Shown: positions 1 to 8,355 of the stretch, piece after piece
How positions within the stretch are numbered: position 1 is the first letter of the stretch
Layout of the letters: each line of letters opens with the position of its first letter
NCBI GenBank assembly: GCA_002411015.1
Contig: DHPY01000054.1
Coordinates: 57,945-121,944, forward strand
Reading direction: 5' to 3'
Length of the DNA: 64,000 bases
Source: Armatimonadetes bacterium UBA5352
GTDB lineage: Bacteria > Armatimonadota > Zipacnadia > Zipacnadales > UBA5352
Notes under the pieces: generated by a model
What the model was told of the DNA's origin: nothing
Database searches by the model: none
Seen by the model: the letters and a program-made list of their open reading frames with translations, nothing else
Translations under genes and position numbers: made by a program

Positions 1-111
1 GGGCTGGGCAGGAGCCGGTGCGGGAGCGGTCGGTTGCGGGGCGGGCTGCGCTGCAGTGGTGACGATCGCGACAATGAGGAGCAGCGGCACGAGAATGGCG
101 GCAGGTCTCAC
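1..111 (-). CDS. Secreted protein, N-terminal fragment (runs off the window)
   Basis: The minus strand opens with GTG at 109-111, preceded by a strong AGGAGG about six bases upstream. The 37 visible codons encode a short basic N-region, a hydrophobic core (ILVPLLLIVAIVTTA) and an Ala-Gln cleavage-like end. A Pro/Ala/Gln-rich linker follows, as in exported proteins with a flexible stalk. The rest of the protein lies outside the window, so its function is unknown. It follows the two small minus-strand genes at 266-920. Confidence 0.6.
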   Translation of the reverse strand, partial: MRPAAILVPLLLIVAIVTTAAQPAPQPTAPAPAPAQP

Positions 112-265
112 GATGGCCCTCCTGGTGGATATGTATCGCTGCGACGGCCTGAAGCTCGAAGCCCCGGGTATCGGCCATCCCGGACTTCTCCCGGCCTGCC
201 TATCAGACACCTGAGGCGGCATTGGGTTCCGCGGAAGACCACGACGAAAGGATTATCTCGTTCAT

Positions 266-700
266 CTAGCGCAGACGGGCGGCAAAGAGCACCCACAGCA
301 GCCACGGTCCATACAGTGACGAGGCCATGATGATGGCGATCCGTGGCTGATTGCGGAAGTGCTCCTCAAACTGGTTCTCCAGCCAGGCGCCCGAGTCGAG
401 GAGTCTGGTGCTCGATGCGAGATACTGGACAACGCTGAACGGCAGCAGGAGGAAGACGAGGCCCCACTCCCAGAAGATGATATAGACGAGCGGCAGGCCT
501 GCGATTGCCTGGACGAAGTCGAGCGTGAGGTTCTCGGCGTGCGCCCCGCCCATCGATGCGGCGACGATGATCGCCCACGGGGCGGCCATGAATTGCGCCG
601 CGCGCGACACCTCGGGGTAGTGCGGGAGCTTCCGCATCGGCCAGACCAGCAGCACCAGACAGAGCAGATACCAGCCGCCAAGCACCACGCCGGACCTCAT
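266..700 (-). CDS. Small integral membrane protein of unknown function
   Basis: A 144-residue protein with a strong GAGGAGG ribosome site before its ATG. About four hydrophobic stretches are visible, near residues 4-21, 38-52, 64-90 and 120-140, so it is probably a polytopic inner-membrane protein. No catalytic motif is recognisable. It lies between a YjzC-like gene and a secreted-protein gene, all on the minus strand. A long plus-strand open frame over the same bases looks like a GC-bias shadow. Confidence 0.6.
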   Translation of the reverse strand: MRSGVVLGGWYLLCLVLLVWPMRKLPHYPEVSRAAQFMAAPWAIIVAASMGGAHAENLTLDFVQAIAGLPLVYIIFWEWGLVFLLLPFSVVQYLASSTRLLDSGAWLENQFEEHFRNQPRIAIIMASSLYGPWLLWVLFAARLR

Positions 701-734
701 CCGGGACCTCCTCGCGAACTGCCCGTAGATCCTG

Positions 735-920
735 TCATCGCCCGACCCGCTTCACACGCTGCCCCGCGTAGATGTAGCCCTGGCCTTTCGCGGGAGTGGG
801 TGGGAGGCGATGGCCCTTCAGCCCACGCCGGTAGATGCCTGTGTGCTCCCCATCCCGCGCGACGACCTCGTACTGCCCCGATTGCGGCGCCAACTCCCCT
901 GCCCGCAGCTTCTCCCGCAC
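735..920 (-). CDS. Small protein resembling the YjzC family
   Basis: A 61-residue protein starting at GTG. The pattern PQSGQYEV, then a TGIYRRG segment, then a KGHRLPPTP segment and a GQGYIYAG end resembles the short YjzC-like proteins of unknown function, in which a PxSGxY motif is followed by a G..LPPTP block. There is no signal peptide or membrane segment. The ribosome site (GGGAGG, spacing about 9) is acceptable. The family match is from memory of the motif. Confidence 0.5.
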   Translation of the reverse strand: MREKLRAGELAPQSGQYEVVARDGEHTGIYRRGLKGHRLPPTPAKGQGYIYAGQRVKRVGR

Positions 921-1122
921 TGTCCCGCGCCTCCCACCGATGCTCCAGGATCATCCCCACAGAACCCGTCTTAACAGGATCGGGCTGCGCCCGAGCAGGG
1001 ACTGACGGCAACGGCACAGGATACGACAAAGGCGTGGAAGGGGACGGCAACGGCCCTGAGCCGCGCAGCACGAGCCGCTGCCGTTCCCTTTTCACCCTTC
1101 ACTTTTCACCCTTCCCCGTCGT

Positions 1123-1893
1123 TTACTCGATGCCCATCGCCTTCATGTTGTCGAAGCTGATCTTCAGCGACTCGAACGGGTCGCGCTGGCAGCGGTCCTG
1201 CTCGACGATGTAGTACTCCGCGCCGATTTCCTCGCAGGCCGCGACGATGCCCGGCCAGTCGAGGTTGCCCTCGCCGATCTCCGCGAAGAGCTGCTCGCGG
1301 CCCTTCATCGTCATGTCCTTGAAGTGGATGATCGGAGCGCGCTTGCCCATCTTCTTGAGCCACGCGACGGGGCTCGCGCCGCCGTGCTGGAGCCAGTAGA
1401 CATCCGGCTCGAACATGAAGTAGTCGGGGTCGCCGTCCTCGAACATGATCTGCATCGCGGTGCGGCCGTCCTCGAACTTCTCCAGCTCATGGCTGTGGTT
1501 GTGGTAGACGAAGACGAGGCCCTCGGCCGCCATGGCCTTCGCGACCTCGGAGGCCTCCTTCGCGAACGCCGACCACGCTGCGCCGCTCTCGCGGGCGTAG
1601 GCGGGGGCGCCGCCGATGCCTGCGTACTTGCAGTCGTAGAGCCGGTGCAGGGCGACGGTGCCTGCGAGGTCATCGCGCATCATCTCGAACGGGACATGGG
1701 TGGCGCAGATCTTCAGGCCGACGGCGTCGCAGGCCTCCTTGATGAACTCGTCGGAGATCTCCTTCCCGTGGCCGGAGAGCTGGGCGGACTCGTAGCCCAT
1801 CTCGCGCACACGCTTGACGGTGTCGGCGAAGTCCTCGGCGGTCTGACACGCTTCACGAACGGTGTAGAGCTGAGCGGCGATCTTGGAAGCCAT
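1123..1893 (-). CDS. Sugar phosphate isomerase/epimerase (TIM barrel)
   Basis: A 256-residue protein. The start ATG at 1893 has GGGAGGG eight bases upstream. It begins with the AAQLYTVRE motif typical of the xylose-isomerase-like TIM-barrel family. It carries the expected metal-ligand segments: YHNHSHE near residue 130, an E/D pair around FEPDVYW, IIHFKDM near 200 and YYIVEQD near the C terminus. These proteins isomerise or epimerise sugars or inositol-like compounds; the substrate cannot be read here. It is divergent from the dehydrogenase at 2015 across a 121-base gap holding an inverted repeat, so the two probably act in one sugar pathway. Confidence 0.85.
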   Translation of the reverse strand: MASKIAAQLYTVREACQTAEDFADTVKRVREMGYESAQLSGHGKEISDEFIKEACDAVGLKICATHVPFEMMRDDLAGTVALHRLYDCKYAGIGGAPAYARESGAAWSAFAKEASEVAKAMAAEGLVFVYHNHSHELEKFEDGRTAMQIMFEDGDPDYFMFEPDVYWLQHGGASPVAWLKKMGKRAPIIHFKDMTMKGREQLFAEIGEGNLDWPGIVAACEEIGAEYYIVEQDRCQRDPFESLKISFDNMKAMGIE

Positions 1894-1933
1894 CGGTATA
1901 CCCTCCCGGGCAGTTAACTGAGAGCGGCGAGGT

Positions 1934-1954
1934 ATTCGCGAGGGCGACGCGAAT
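1934..1954. promoter_or_regulatory. Inverted repeat in divergent promoter region, candidate operator
   Basis: ATTCGCG-N7-CGCGAAT is a perfect 7-bp inverted repeat, extendable to GGT/ACC with one bulged base. It sits in the short gap between the divergent isomerase (start 1893) and dehydrogenase (start 2015). Its position suits an operator for a regulator controlling both genes. No regulator gene is adjacent, so the role is inferred. Confidence 0.45.
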
Positions 1955-2014
1955 AACCTGCCCCGGCACGACGATTGTTGGCGCGAGGGCATCCTGGGCA
2001 GAGGACTGATCTTC

Positions 2015-3022
2015 ATGGCGAGAGTTGACCTCATGCGAGCGGCCGTTGTCGGTTGCGGGAGCCTGGGCCGCACGCACACAAAGGTGCTGGCGGAGATCGA
2101 CGAGGCCGCGATGGTCGCGTTCTGCGACATCAACGAGAGCGCGGCGAGCGCCCTCTGCGAGACAGCCGGAGGCGAGTACGCCACCACCGACGTCGCGCGC
2201 GTGCTGGAGGATGACAGTATTGACGCGGTCTATGTCTGCACGCTGCACGACAGCCACGCGAGCCTGTGCATCGCGGCGGCTGAGGCCGGGAAGCACATCC
2301 TCGTCGAGAAGCCGCTCGCGCTGACGGTGGAGGAGTGCCTGGAGGTCGGGCGCGCGGTCGAGCGCACCGGGGTGAAGCTCTTCACCGCGCTGAAGATGCG
2401 CTACTACGAGAACATCATCCGCACCCGCGAACTGATTGCCGAGCCGCTGATGATCACGATGCAGATGATGGATAACCCGTGGAAGTGCGACTTCTGGGCG
2501 AATGACCCGGTGATGGGCGGCGGCAACGTCATCTCGCAGGGCTGCCACTCATCGGACATCATCCGCCACATCGCCCGGCGCGACCCGCTCGAGGTCTTCG
2601 CCGTCGGCGGGAACTACTACCAGCCAACCGGCGTGACCGACAACCTCTGCGCCACCTTCCGCTTCGAGGACAATATCGCGGCAAGTTGGGTGCAGGGCGA
2701 CTGCTCCTGCCCGTCAATGACCGGGAAGTTCTTCATGCAGGTCTTCGCGGAGGGCATCTCCGTCGGCTTGCACAACCGCTTCTGCACGATGACGATCTCA
2801 CGCCGGGGGCAGGAGCGGGAGGTCATTGAGGGCTGCGAGACGGGCTTTTTGGAGGAGAACCGGGCGTTCGTGGACTGCGTGATCAACGACACCCCGCCGA
2901 CGATCGATCACATTGATGGACTGATGGCGACGCTGATGCCGCTGCAGGCCATCGCCTCCGCGCGCGACGGCGAGTCGAAGCAGATCAAGTCGGTGCTGGA
3001 GGCGGCGCTTGCCGGTGCCTGA
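2015..3022 (+). CDS. Gfo/Idh/MocA family NAD(P)-dependent oxidoreductase
   Basis: A 335-residue protein. The N-terminal Rossmann fold begins with AAVVGCGSLGRTH. The family EKP motif appears in ILVEKPLAL near residue 96, and the C-terminal sheet domain carries the GCHSSDIIRHI helix that includes the usual catalytic His region. Such enzymes oxidise sugars or inositols with NAD(P). The start is uncertain: ATG 2015 has a weak ribosome site, and an internal ATG at 2033 would remove six residues. It is divergent from an isomerase, consistent with a two-step sugar conversion. Confidence 0.87.
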   Translation: MARVDLMRAAVVGCGSLGRTHTKVLAEIDEAAMVAFCDINESAASALCETAGGEYATTDVARVLEDDSIDAVYVCTLHDSHASLCIAAAEAGKHILVEKPLALTVEECLEVGRAVERTGVKLFTALKMRYYENIIRTRELIAEPLMITMQMMDNPWKCDFWANDPVMGGGNVISQGCHSSDIIRHIARRDPLEVFAVGGNYYQPTGVTDNLCATFRFEDNIAASWVQGDCSCPSMTGKFFMQVFAEGISVGLHNRFCTMTISRRGQEREVIEGCETGFLEENRAFVDCVINDTPPTIDHIDGLMATLMPLQAIASARDGESKQIKSVLEAALAGA

Positions 3023-3038
3023 TGGGCGCACCGGCAAG
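3008..3038. terminator. Bidirectional hairpin between convergent genes
   Basis: A perfect 11-bp stem (CTTGCCGGTGC with GCACCGGCAAG) and a 9-base loop overlap the stop of the dehydrogenase and sit just before the end of the convergent membrane-protein gene. There is no U-tract, so it may act as a folding-based or processing terminator. Confidence 0.5.
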
Positions 3039-3041
3039 GCG

Positions 3042-3383
3042 TCAGATGCGCACGAGCAGGAAGATGGCGACCATCAGCGCCACCCACGCGAGGGCGAGGA
3101 AGAACTGGGTGAGGAAGATGAAGGCGGTGAACCACCGCGCTTCGGTCTTCGCCTCATCAATGAGGCGGCTGCGGAGGCGGTAGTTCACCAGGGTTGAGCC
3201 GATCAGCATCAGTCCGACAAAGACGATGCCCTTGTAGGCCTCAGCCGGGAGCGCGTTGACCAGCAGCGCGAACAGTGTGGCGGTCGTCGCGGCCCCCGCG
3301 CACATCAGGATCGCGCCAACGATGAGGACAGCATCCGTAGATGTGTTCGCACGCGCTTCCTGCTCGGGATCCGCGGTAGCCAC
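3042..3383 (-). CDS. Small membrane protein, three transmembrane segments
   Basis: From GTG 3383, which has GGGGAG seven bases upstream, the protein is 113 residues; a GTG at 3407 is a poorer alternative. A polar N-terminus is followed by hydrophobic segments at roughly residues 18-42, 50-67 and 82-112, with a basic loop (YRLRSRLIDEAK) between the second and third. No family is recognised. It lies 33 bases downstream of the ceramidase-like gene on the same strand and is probably co-transcribed. Confidence 0.55.
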   Translation of the reverse strand: MATADPEQEARANTSTDAVLIVGAILMCAGAATTATLFALLVNALPAEAYKGIVFVGLMLIGSTLVNYRLRSRLIDEAKTEARWFTAFIFLTQFFLALAWVALMVAIFLLVRI

Positions 3384-3416
3384 CGGGCATCTCCCCGTTC
3401 CTGACACGTCTCTGCA

Positions 3417-4706
3417 CTACTTCTCCGCCGCCTCCTCGAGCGCGGCGAGGGCCGTCTCGACCATCTGCTCTCCCGTGCCGGGCACGAAGCGGCAGGAGTA
3501 GACGGTGTAGCCGCCCTGCGGGAATGCCTCCTGCGTGGGGATGTAGGAGACATCGTCATACGCAAGCTCGACCGCGAAGGTGTGCGGATAGAGCGGCGAG
3601 CGCTTCTTGATATCAATGGCGAATTCGACGAAGTCCTCGCCGGGCATGAAAGCCAGGCCGGCCTCGCCGAAGCGCAGGGCGCCGACCTCCAGGTCGTAGC
3701 TCGGGCCCCACTCGGCGCAGCGCTTGATGCGCAGCTTCTTAGTGGCCTCGAGGAAATCGCCGCCCCAGGTGGAGCTATCGTAGACATCCACCTTGAGCGC
3801 GGCCTCCAGTTCCTCGTCAGTATACCCGCGGGTCTGGGCGCTAAGCGTCTTTGAGATAGCGCGCACCGGTCCCGCCTCGATCTCCCGCGCATCCTTCAGG
3901 CCCCGCCATGCGGCATCAGCGAGCGCCGCGCCAGTCTGGTGCCGGAGGATCCCGCTCGGGCGGTTCCTCACCGGCTGCGACAGATCGCAATGGTTCACGT
4001 TGCCGCAGGGGGCGTTGGTGAACTGCAGGTGCAGCGGCTCGCGCATCACCTCGCGCATGCGGTCCTCGAAGGCCGCCGGGTAGTCTGCTGAGATCATCCC
4101 GCCGCCCGCGGTGCAGGCGTGCAGGGAGAAGTTCGCCAGCACGATGCGCGGCCGGTCCTCGCGCTCGAAGCTGAAGACGCCCAGCACCGGGTCGGTCGGG
4201 CCGTCGAGCACGACGATGTCCTGGCTCTCGTAGCCGAAGTACATCCCCACGGTACCATCGGCCTGCCAGACGCGGCGGTTGAAGGATATGCCGTAGACAA
4301 GACGGCGGGCGGTGGAGACCTTCGCCGGGGCGGCATCGGCGGCAGCCTCCTCGACGGCCTCGCAGATGCCCGCCACGAACAGGTCGCGATAGTCCTCATG
4401 GCCGGGGGCGGGAGCCGAGTGGGTATGGGTGGCGCAGATGAAGACCTGCCGCGCCTCGAGGCCGAGGGTATCGGCGAGGCGGGCGCGCACATCGTGCATC
4501 AGTTCGCGCGGGGTGCCGATGAGGTCGAGGGTGACGAGCGCTGCGCGGTCGCCTCCGCCCTCGAAGTAGATCGCGCGGGCATGGAGCGGGTCATTCACCT
4601 CGGTAGCGGGCCTGCGCGAGAAGCTCCCGCGCATATCCACGGGGCCGAACTTCTCCGGGTATGGGGTGATATCTCGCCGACCGCAACCGACCTTGAGCTC
4701 GGACAT
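3417..4706 (-). CDS. Neutral/alkaline ceramidase-like hydrolase
   Basis: A 429-residue protein. It opens with the KVGCGRRDITP motif (usually G.a..dITP), followed by DPLHARA and the metal-binding signature CATHTHSAP near residue 95. NFSLHACT and a DYP segment then follow, as in the neutral/alkaline non-lysosomal ceramidase N-terminal family. No signal peptide is evident, unlike true ceramidases, and the C-terminal Ig-like domain of full enzymes is missing. The protein is therefore better called a ceramidase-domain hydrolase of unknown substrate, as is common in carbohydrate-rich bacterial genomes. Its ribosome site AGGAG is about eleven bases upstream. Confidence 0.75.
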   Translation of the reverse strand: MSELKVGCGRRDITPYPEKFGPVDMRGSFSRRPATEVNDPLHARAIYFEGGGDRAALVTLDLIGTPRELMHDVRARLADTLGLEARQVFICATHTHSAPAPGHEDYRDLFVAGICEAVEEAAADAAPAKVSTARRLVYGISFNRRVWQADGTVGMYFGYESQDIVVLDGPTDPVLGVFSFEREDRPRIVLANFSLHACTAGGGMISADYPAAFEDRMREVMREPLHLQFTNAPCGNVNHCDLSQPVRNRPSGILRHQTGAALADAAWRGLKDAREIEAGPVRAISKTLSAQTRGYTDEELEAALKVDVYDSSTWGGDFLEATKKLRIKRCAEWGPSYDLEVGALRFGEAGLAFMPGEDFVEFAIDIKKRSPLYPHTFAVELAYDDVSYIPTQEAFPQGGYTVYSCRFVPGTGEQMVETALAALEEAAEK

Positions 4707-5035
4707 GGGCTATCGCTCTCCTGTCATCATCTCAGCGTCAGCCTGCGCGTTCGCGGGAGGTGCGAGGAATACCTGCGTGCATGGCGCGCTAACGTACGAG
4801 GGCGATGAGCTTCGACGACCGGCCTCGGGGGCGTCTGGGCGCTTGCGGAGCAGGCGAGACCAACTGCGGGCGCGGCGGCAGGCAGCAGCTTCATCGCGTG
4901 CATGGCGGTCAGTCGTCCCTGAGCCCGGCCAGTGTGGCGCGGGCGAGCGTGGTGTCCTCGCGGCTATAGACAGGCGCCACGTATACCTCCTGCCGAGTAA
5001 GCCTGCGCAGCGGCGTTCGCGACCCCCTCGCCGGA
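4707..5035. other. Intergenic stretch without a supported gene
   Basis: About 330 bases between the interrupted secreted-protein gene and the ceramidase-like gene, both on the minus strand. The open frames here are continuations or shadows of neighbours and have no convincing starts. The stretch presumably contains the promoter of the 4706 gene; I see no clear -35/-10 pair. Confidence 0.5.
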
Positions 5036-5929
5036 TCATACTCGACCCATGGCCTGGCCCTGTCGCGGAATGAAGCTGCGCATCGCCAGGCGGCCTGTTA
5101 CCGCGTTCCACGCAAATTCGTTGAGAGCGCGATCCTCGCAGGCGCTGCTCCAGAAGCGCTCGGGGGCGACGTAGGTGGGGTAGCTGCCCTCGACCGGACG
5201 GGAGCCGAGGGCGTTGAAGCGGTTGAGGGTGTGCTGCAGCGCCTGCTCGGGGGTCATCGGAGCGGCGGCCTGATTCACCCGAGGGGTCGCCGGGACAGGC
5301 GCCGGCGCGGGTGTCGGCAGCGGCGTGGGCACGGGCGCTCCCCCCTGCACCACGATCTCGATGCTCCGCGACAGCGCCCCGCTCTCCCCGTCCGCCTCGG
5401 TGACGCCGCCCGGAGTTTCGCGGCGGAACTGCAGCTTCAGGTTGCCGCTGATGGCGAGGGTGTGCGTCCCGGGCTGTGCCGGAGCGGTCCACGTCACGCG
5501 CTCCCCGGTCTAATCGAGCGGGCCGAGTGCGCCCTGCCCGCCGGTGCTCCAGGTGTAGCGCTCTTCAGTAGCAGTCCACTGCCCGGAGCCGTGGAAGCCC
5601 TCGGTCTGCACCTCGTACTGCATATCATCGAAGCCACGCGCGAGGATCGTCGTGTTCGGGCCGACGTTGGCGTAGGTGTCCGGCCACATCATGTAGGCGC
5701 GGCGGCCGCCGACGATCTTTGCGCGCAGAGTGACCGTCTGGCCGGGCGCTACGGTTGCCAGCGGGGGACCTGCAACAGGAGGTGGCTGTGCCTCCGGCCC
5801 GGCATCAAGCTCCGCACCGTCCGCTGATGCCGCGATCCAGTAGGGGGGCAACTCGCGCTGAGCGTACGCGGGCCTCAGCACCGCCAGCGCGATCAGAAAG
5901 CAGAACGCCGACCCGCCTCGGTCCGGCAT
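5036..5929 (-). pseudogene. Secreted Ig-like protein interrupted by an in-frame TAG
   Basis: ATG 5929 has GGAGG eight bases upstream and starts a clear signal peptide (FCFLIALAVLRPAYAQ). The frame runs to TAG at 5510-5512. The same frame then continues without shift for 158 more codons to a stop at 5036. The two parts read as one protein: the stretch before the stop (YTWSTGGQGALGPLD) and after it (TGERVTWTAPAQPGTHTLA) form one continuous beta-sandwich, PKD/Ig-like domain. A Pro/Ala linker and a C-terminal domain follow. The TAG is therefore a nonsense mutation, a sequencing error or read-through. It lies downstream of the 6043-6786 gene on the same strand. Confidence 0.65.
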
Positions 5930-6042
5930 CCTACTCGCCTCCTGCAGCTTCGGCACTGAGTCCTCGCGCGCGCACGACAACGCAGGAGCCGCCTGTCACG
6001 ACGGCTCCTGCGAACCAGCGTCGAGTGTGCCTCGGGTCGCGG

Positions 6043-6786
6043 CTACTCCGCGCGGAAGACCTTCACCGTCGCTGGCTGCGACTGCTGGTCGTTGGTGGTG
6101 TAGGCCTTGATGATGTAGTACAGCGGCTTGGAGATGTTCGCGGGCAGCACAGGAGCGGCGATCGAGAAGTGCCACTGGCCGTTCGCCGGCACGTCGTGGC
6201 GGATGCCGGGGACCACTCGGATCAGCTCATCGTTGTCCTGTGCCCGGACCTCCGTCTCCAGCACGAGGAACGAGCCCCCGGGGGCCGTGCCGTAGACCTC
6301 AACGCGTGGCCCGATGCGCGCGCCCGCGGTGGGCTGGGTGATGGTGACGGCGCCGACGGGGCCACGCTCATCGGATGGCCGGGCCGCCTCGCCACGGATC
6401 AGCAGCGTCATGCCGATGGTCGGAAGCTCGATGCGGTCGCCCTTGTACTCCACGCGCTCCCCCAGCGCCTCTGCCGCGAAGCGCAGCGGGATGTAGGTGC
6501 GGCCGTCACGCACACGCGCGGGAGCATCCAGCGTCTGCGTCTGGCCGTTGAGCATCGCGGTGCGAGAGTCGATGGTCATGCGCACGCTCAGCGCCGGAGC
6601 GGTGATCGTAACCTGCCGCGAGCCCGCGTTCCAGCCAACCTCCGCACCGTAGGCCTCAAAGATGCCTCGCAGCGGCACCAGCAGTCGCCCGTTCTCCTCG
6701 ACCCGATCGATCCACATGTAGTCGTCGGCGGCGAACACCGTACCCGTCGCCATGAGCAGCAGTCCCACGATCAGCAGCCGCTTCAT
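6043..6786 (-). CDS. Secreted copper-amine-oxidase N-domain-like protein
   Basis: A 247-residue exported protein with the signal peptide MKRLLIVGLLLMATGTVFA. Residues about 20-115 match the copper amine oxidase N-terminal-like (CuAO_N1) module: RLLVPLRGIFEAYGAEVGWN, then VTITAPALSVRMTI, a Leu-Asn-Gly turn, RTYIPLRFAAEALG and a final VEYKGDRI strand. A C-terminal beta-sandwich (GAVTITQPTAGARIGPRVEV onward) resembles an Ig-like domain. In bacteria these modules bind surfaces or other domains rather than oxidise amines. The start could be ATG 6795 instead; GAGGTG fits 6786 better. Confidence 0.7.
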   Translation of the reverse strand: MKRLLIVGLLLMATGTVFAADDYMWIDRVEENGRLLVPLRGIFEAYGAEVGWNAGSRQVTITAPALSVRMTIDSRTAMLNGQTQTLDAPARVRDGRTYIPLRFAAEALGERVEYKGDRIELPTIGMTLLIRGEAARPSDERGPVGAVTITQPTAGARIGPRVEVYGTAPGGSFLVLETEVRAQDNDELIRVVPGIRHDVPANGQWHFSIAAPVLPANISKPLYYIIKAYTTNDQQSQPATVKVFRAE

Positions 6787-6950
6787 CTCGCTCATCCACC
6801 TCTTCGCAGTCCGATTGTTGGTGACTTCAGCAAGACGGTTCGTCTCGACCTCGGGAATTCCTGCTGCGGCGCTCCTCACGAAAGGTCCAAACGGCCTCGC
6901 AGGGAAATAGCAGCCGACCAATCACATGAACTATCAAGGGGTGTGTGACG

Positions 6951-7742
6951 ATGGCAGGGGCGCTTGTCTGGGAGCACATGACAGTCAAAGAGGTGCGTGA
7001 CGCGCTTGAGGGCGGGATGCGCACCGTGCTGGTGCCACTTGGTGTGACTGAGCAGCATGGCTATCACCTGCCGCTACGCACGGACTGCTACAACGCCGAG
7101 CAGATCAGCCTGCGGGCTGCCCAGCAGACCGGCTGCTTCGTGGCGCCGACGCTCGCCTACACGTACTCGGGCGGAGAGCTGCCGGGCACGATCAACGTCA
7201 GTCCGCACGTGGTCACGCAGATCGTGGTCGAGATCCTGCACTCACTCTGCCTGCAGGGCCTGCGGAACATCGTGCTGGTGCTCGGGCACGGCGGCTCGGA
7301 GAACGACCGCGCGACGCAGGAGGCGGCTGAGATCTTCCTGCGCAACAACGCGCAGTTCCACGATCGCAACATCGCCGTCTACCGCTTCTGGAAGAACTCG
7401 CCGACCTGCGTGCGCGCTTTCGAGGAGGGCGACTTCCACTCCGGGTGGTTCGAGACGTCGCTGCTGCTCTACTGGGCGCCCGAGGCGGTGCGCAAGGAAT
7501 TTGTGCTCGATGAGCCGGATGTCGTGCGGATGATGCGCGAGGATCAGGACGGCTATCAGCAGCGCGTGAAGCACGTGGACCACGAGCTGGTTGTGCCTGC
7601 TGTGAAGCAGCACCCGGCGATCAAGGTTGGCGTGATGGGCGAGCCGGAGAAGGCGACGGCGGAGATCGGCCGGGAGATCACTGAAGAGACGGTGCGTGGG
7701 CTGGTGGAGTTGATCGAGGCGATGAAAGCCGTCGGCGCGTAG
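6951..7742 (+). CDS. Creatininase family amidohydrolase
   Basis: The protein is about 263 residues from ATG 6951, which has AAGGGG nine bases upstream; GTG 6945 is an alternative. It carries the family's metal-ligand motifs: LVPLGVTEQHGYHLPLRTD near residue 30 (Glu, His and Asp ligands), LVLGHGGSEND near 110, and a DFHSGWFETS segment near 160 with His and Glu. Creatininase-fold enzymes hydrolyse cyclic amides such as creatinine, or formamides such as the mycofactocin and FAPy intermediates. Which substrate is used cannot be told. It is a stand-alone gene divergent from the 6043-6786 gene. Confidence 0.85.
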   Translation: MAGALVWEHMTVKEVRDALEGGMRTVLVPLGVTEQHGYHLPLRTDCYNAEQISLRAAQQTGCFVAPTLAYTYSGGELPGTINVSPHVVTQIVVEILHSLCLQGLRNIVLVLGHGGSENDRATQEAAEIFLRNNAQFHDRNIAVYRFWKNSPTCVRAFEEGDFHSGWFETSLLLYWAPEAVRKEFVLDEPDVVRMMREDQDGYQQRVKHVDHELVVPAVKQHPAIKVGVMGEPEKATAEIGREITEETVRGLVELIEAMKAVGA

Positions 7743-7779
7743 CCCTTGGCTGCGCCGCCCAGGCCACGATGTACACAGA

Positions 7780-7812
7780 AACAGCGCGGCTCCCGTCCGG
7801 AGCCGCGCTGTT
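7780..7812. terminator. Bidirectional terminator hairpin
   Basis: A perfect 14-bp stem (7780-7793 with 7799-7812) and a 5-base CGTCC loop lie between the convergent creatininase and Hsp20 genes. The very stable GC-rich stem lacks a long T-tract on either side. Confidence 0.75.
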
Positions 7813-7836
7813 CGGACTACACTTCAGGTGGGCGAT

Positions 7837-8292
7837 CTAGTCGACTTGGATCTTCTTGCCGGCCTCTTCGGGTTTCTCAGACTTCTTCGCGTGGACCTCG
7901 AGCACACCGTCGGCCATCTTTGCCGAGACCTGCTCCTCATCCACCGCCGCGGGGAGGGGCAGGCGTCGCGCCCATGTGCCGTAGCGCAGCTCGCGCCGGA
8001 AGTAGCCCTCGTCGTCCACTTCCTCCTCGCGCCGCGTCTCGGCGCGGATCGTCAGCATGTTGTCCTCGATCGTCACATCAATGTTTTCCTTCTTCACGCC
8101 CGGAAGCTGGGCTTTGACCACGACCTCGTCGTCGGTCTGGTACACATCAACGGCGGGGCCGTAGTCCGCCTCCTCAGCAAGCTCACTCGCCTGGGAGCTA
8201 AACAGGCGGTCGAGCTCGTCGAAGAGGTCGTGAGCGCGCATCATGGGGCGCGCAAGCATGGTCGGTCTGCGTTGCCAGCGAATCAAAGACAT
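7837..8292 (-). CDS. Small heat shock protein, Hsp20/alpha-crystallin family
   Basis: A 151-residue protein starting at ATG 8292 with GGAGGGG seven bases upstream. The N-terminus holds the FDELDRLF helix. The alpha-crystallin domain spans about residues 45-135, from PAVDVYQTDDEVVVKAQLPG to the family's A.y.dGvL.v motif, here AKMADGVLEVHAKK. The C-terminus (KKIQVD) gives a short I-x-V oligomerisation motif. It is an ATP-independent holdase in the cytoplasm. The gene has its own strong promoter with an inverted repeat just downstream of the -10, so stress-dependent repression is likely. Confidence 0.93.
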   Translation of the reverse strand: MSLIRWQRRPTMLARPMMRAHDLFDELDRLFSSQASELAEEADYGPAVDVYQTDDEVVVKAQLPGVKKENIDVTIEDNMLTIRAETRREEEVDDEGYFRRELRYGTWARRLPLPAAVDEEQVSAKMADGVLEVHAKKSEKPEEAGKKIQVD

Positions 8293-8338
8293 CTGAACAC
8301 CCCTCCTGCAAGACACATCTGTGAGAGTGTCGTGCGTC

Positions 8339-8353
8339 CTCGTGTTTCACGAG
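8339..8353. promoter_or_regulatory. Candidate operator of the hsp20 gene
   Basis: CTCGTG-TTT-CACGAG is a perfect 6-bp inverted repeat lying 2 bases downstream of the hsp20 -10 box, where the transcript should begin. It is not the CIRCE element (TTAGCACTC-N9-GAGTGCTAA) and not a clear HspR/HAIR site, so the repressor is unknown. Confidence 0.5.
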
Positions 8354-8355
8354 TG

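Noticed and set aside
359..1213. 284-residue plus-strand open frame
   Set aside because: It has no ribosome site and overlies two minus-strand genes with good starts; its Arg/Pro-rich translation is typical of a high-GC shadow frame.
5510..5512. Pyrrolysine or other TAG recoding
   Set aside because: No pyl genes or methylamine methyltransferase context is present, and TAG serves as a normal stop for several other genes in the window.
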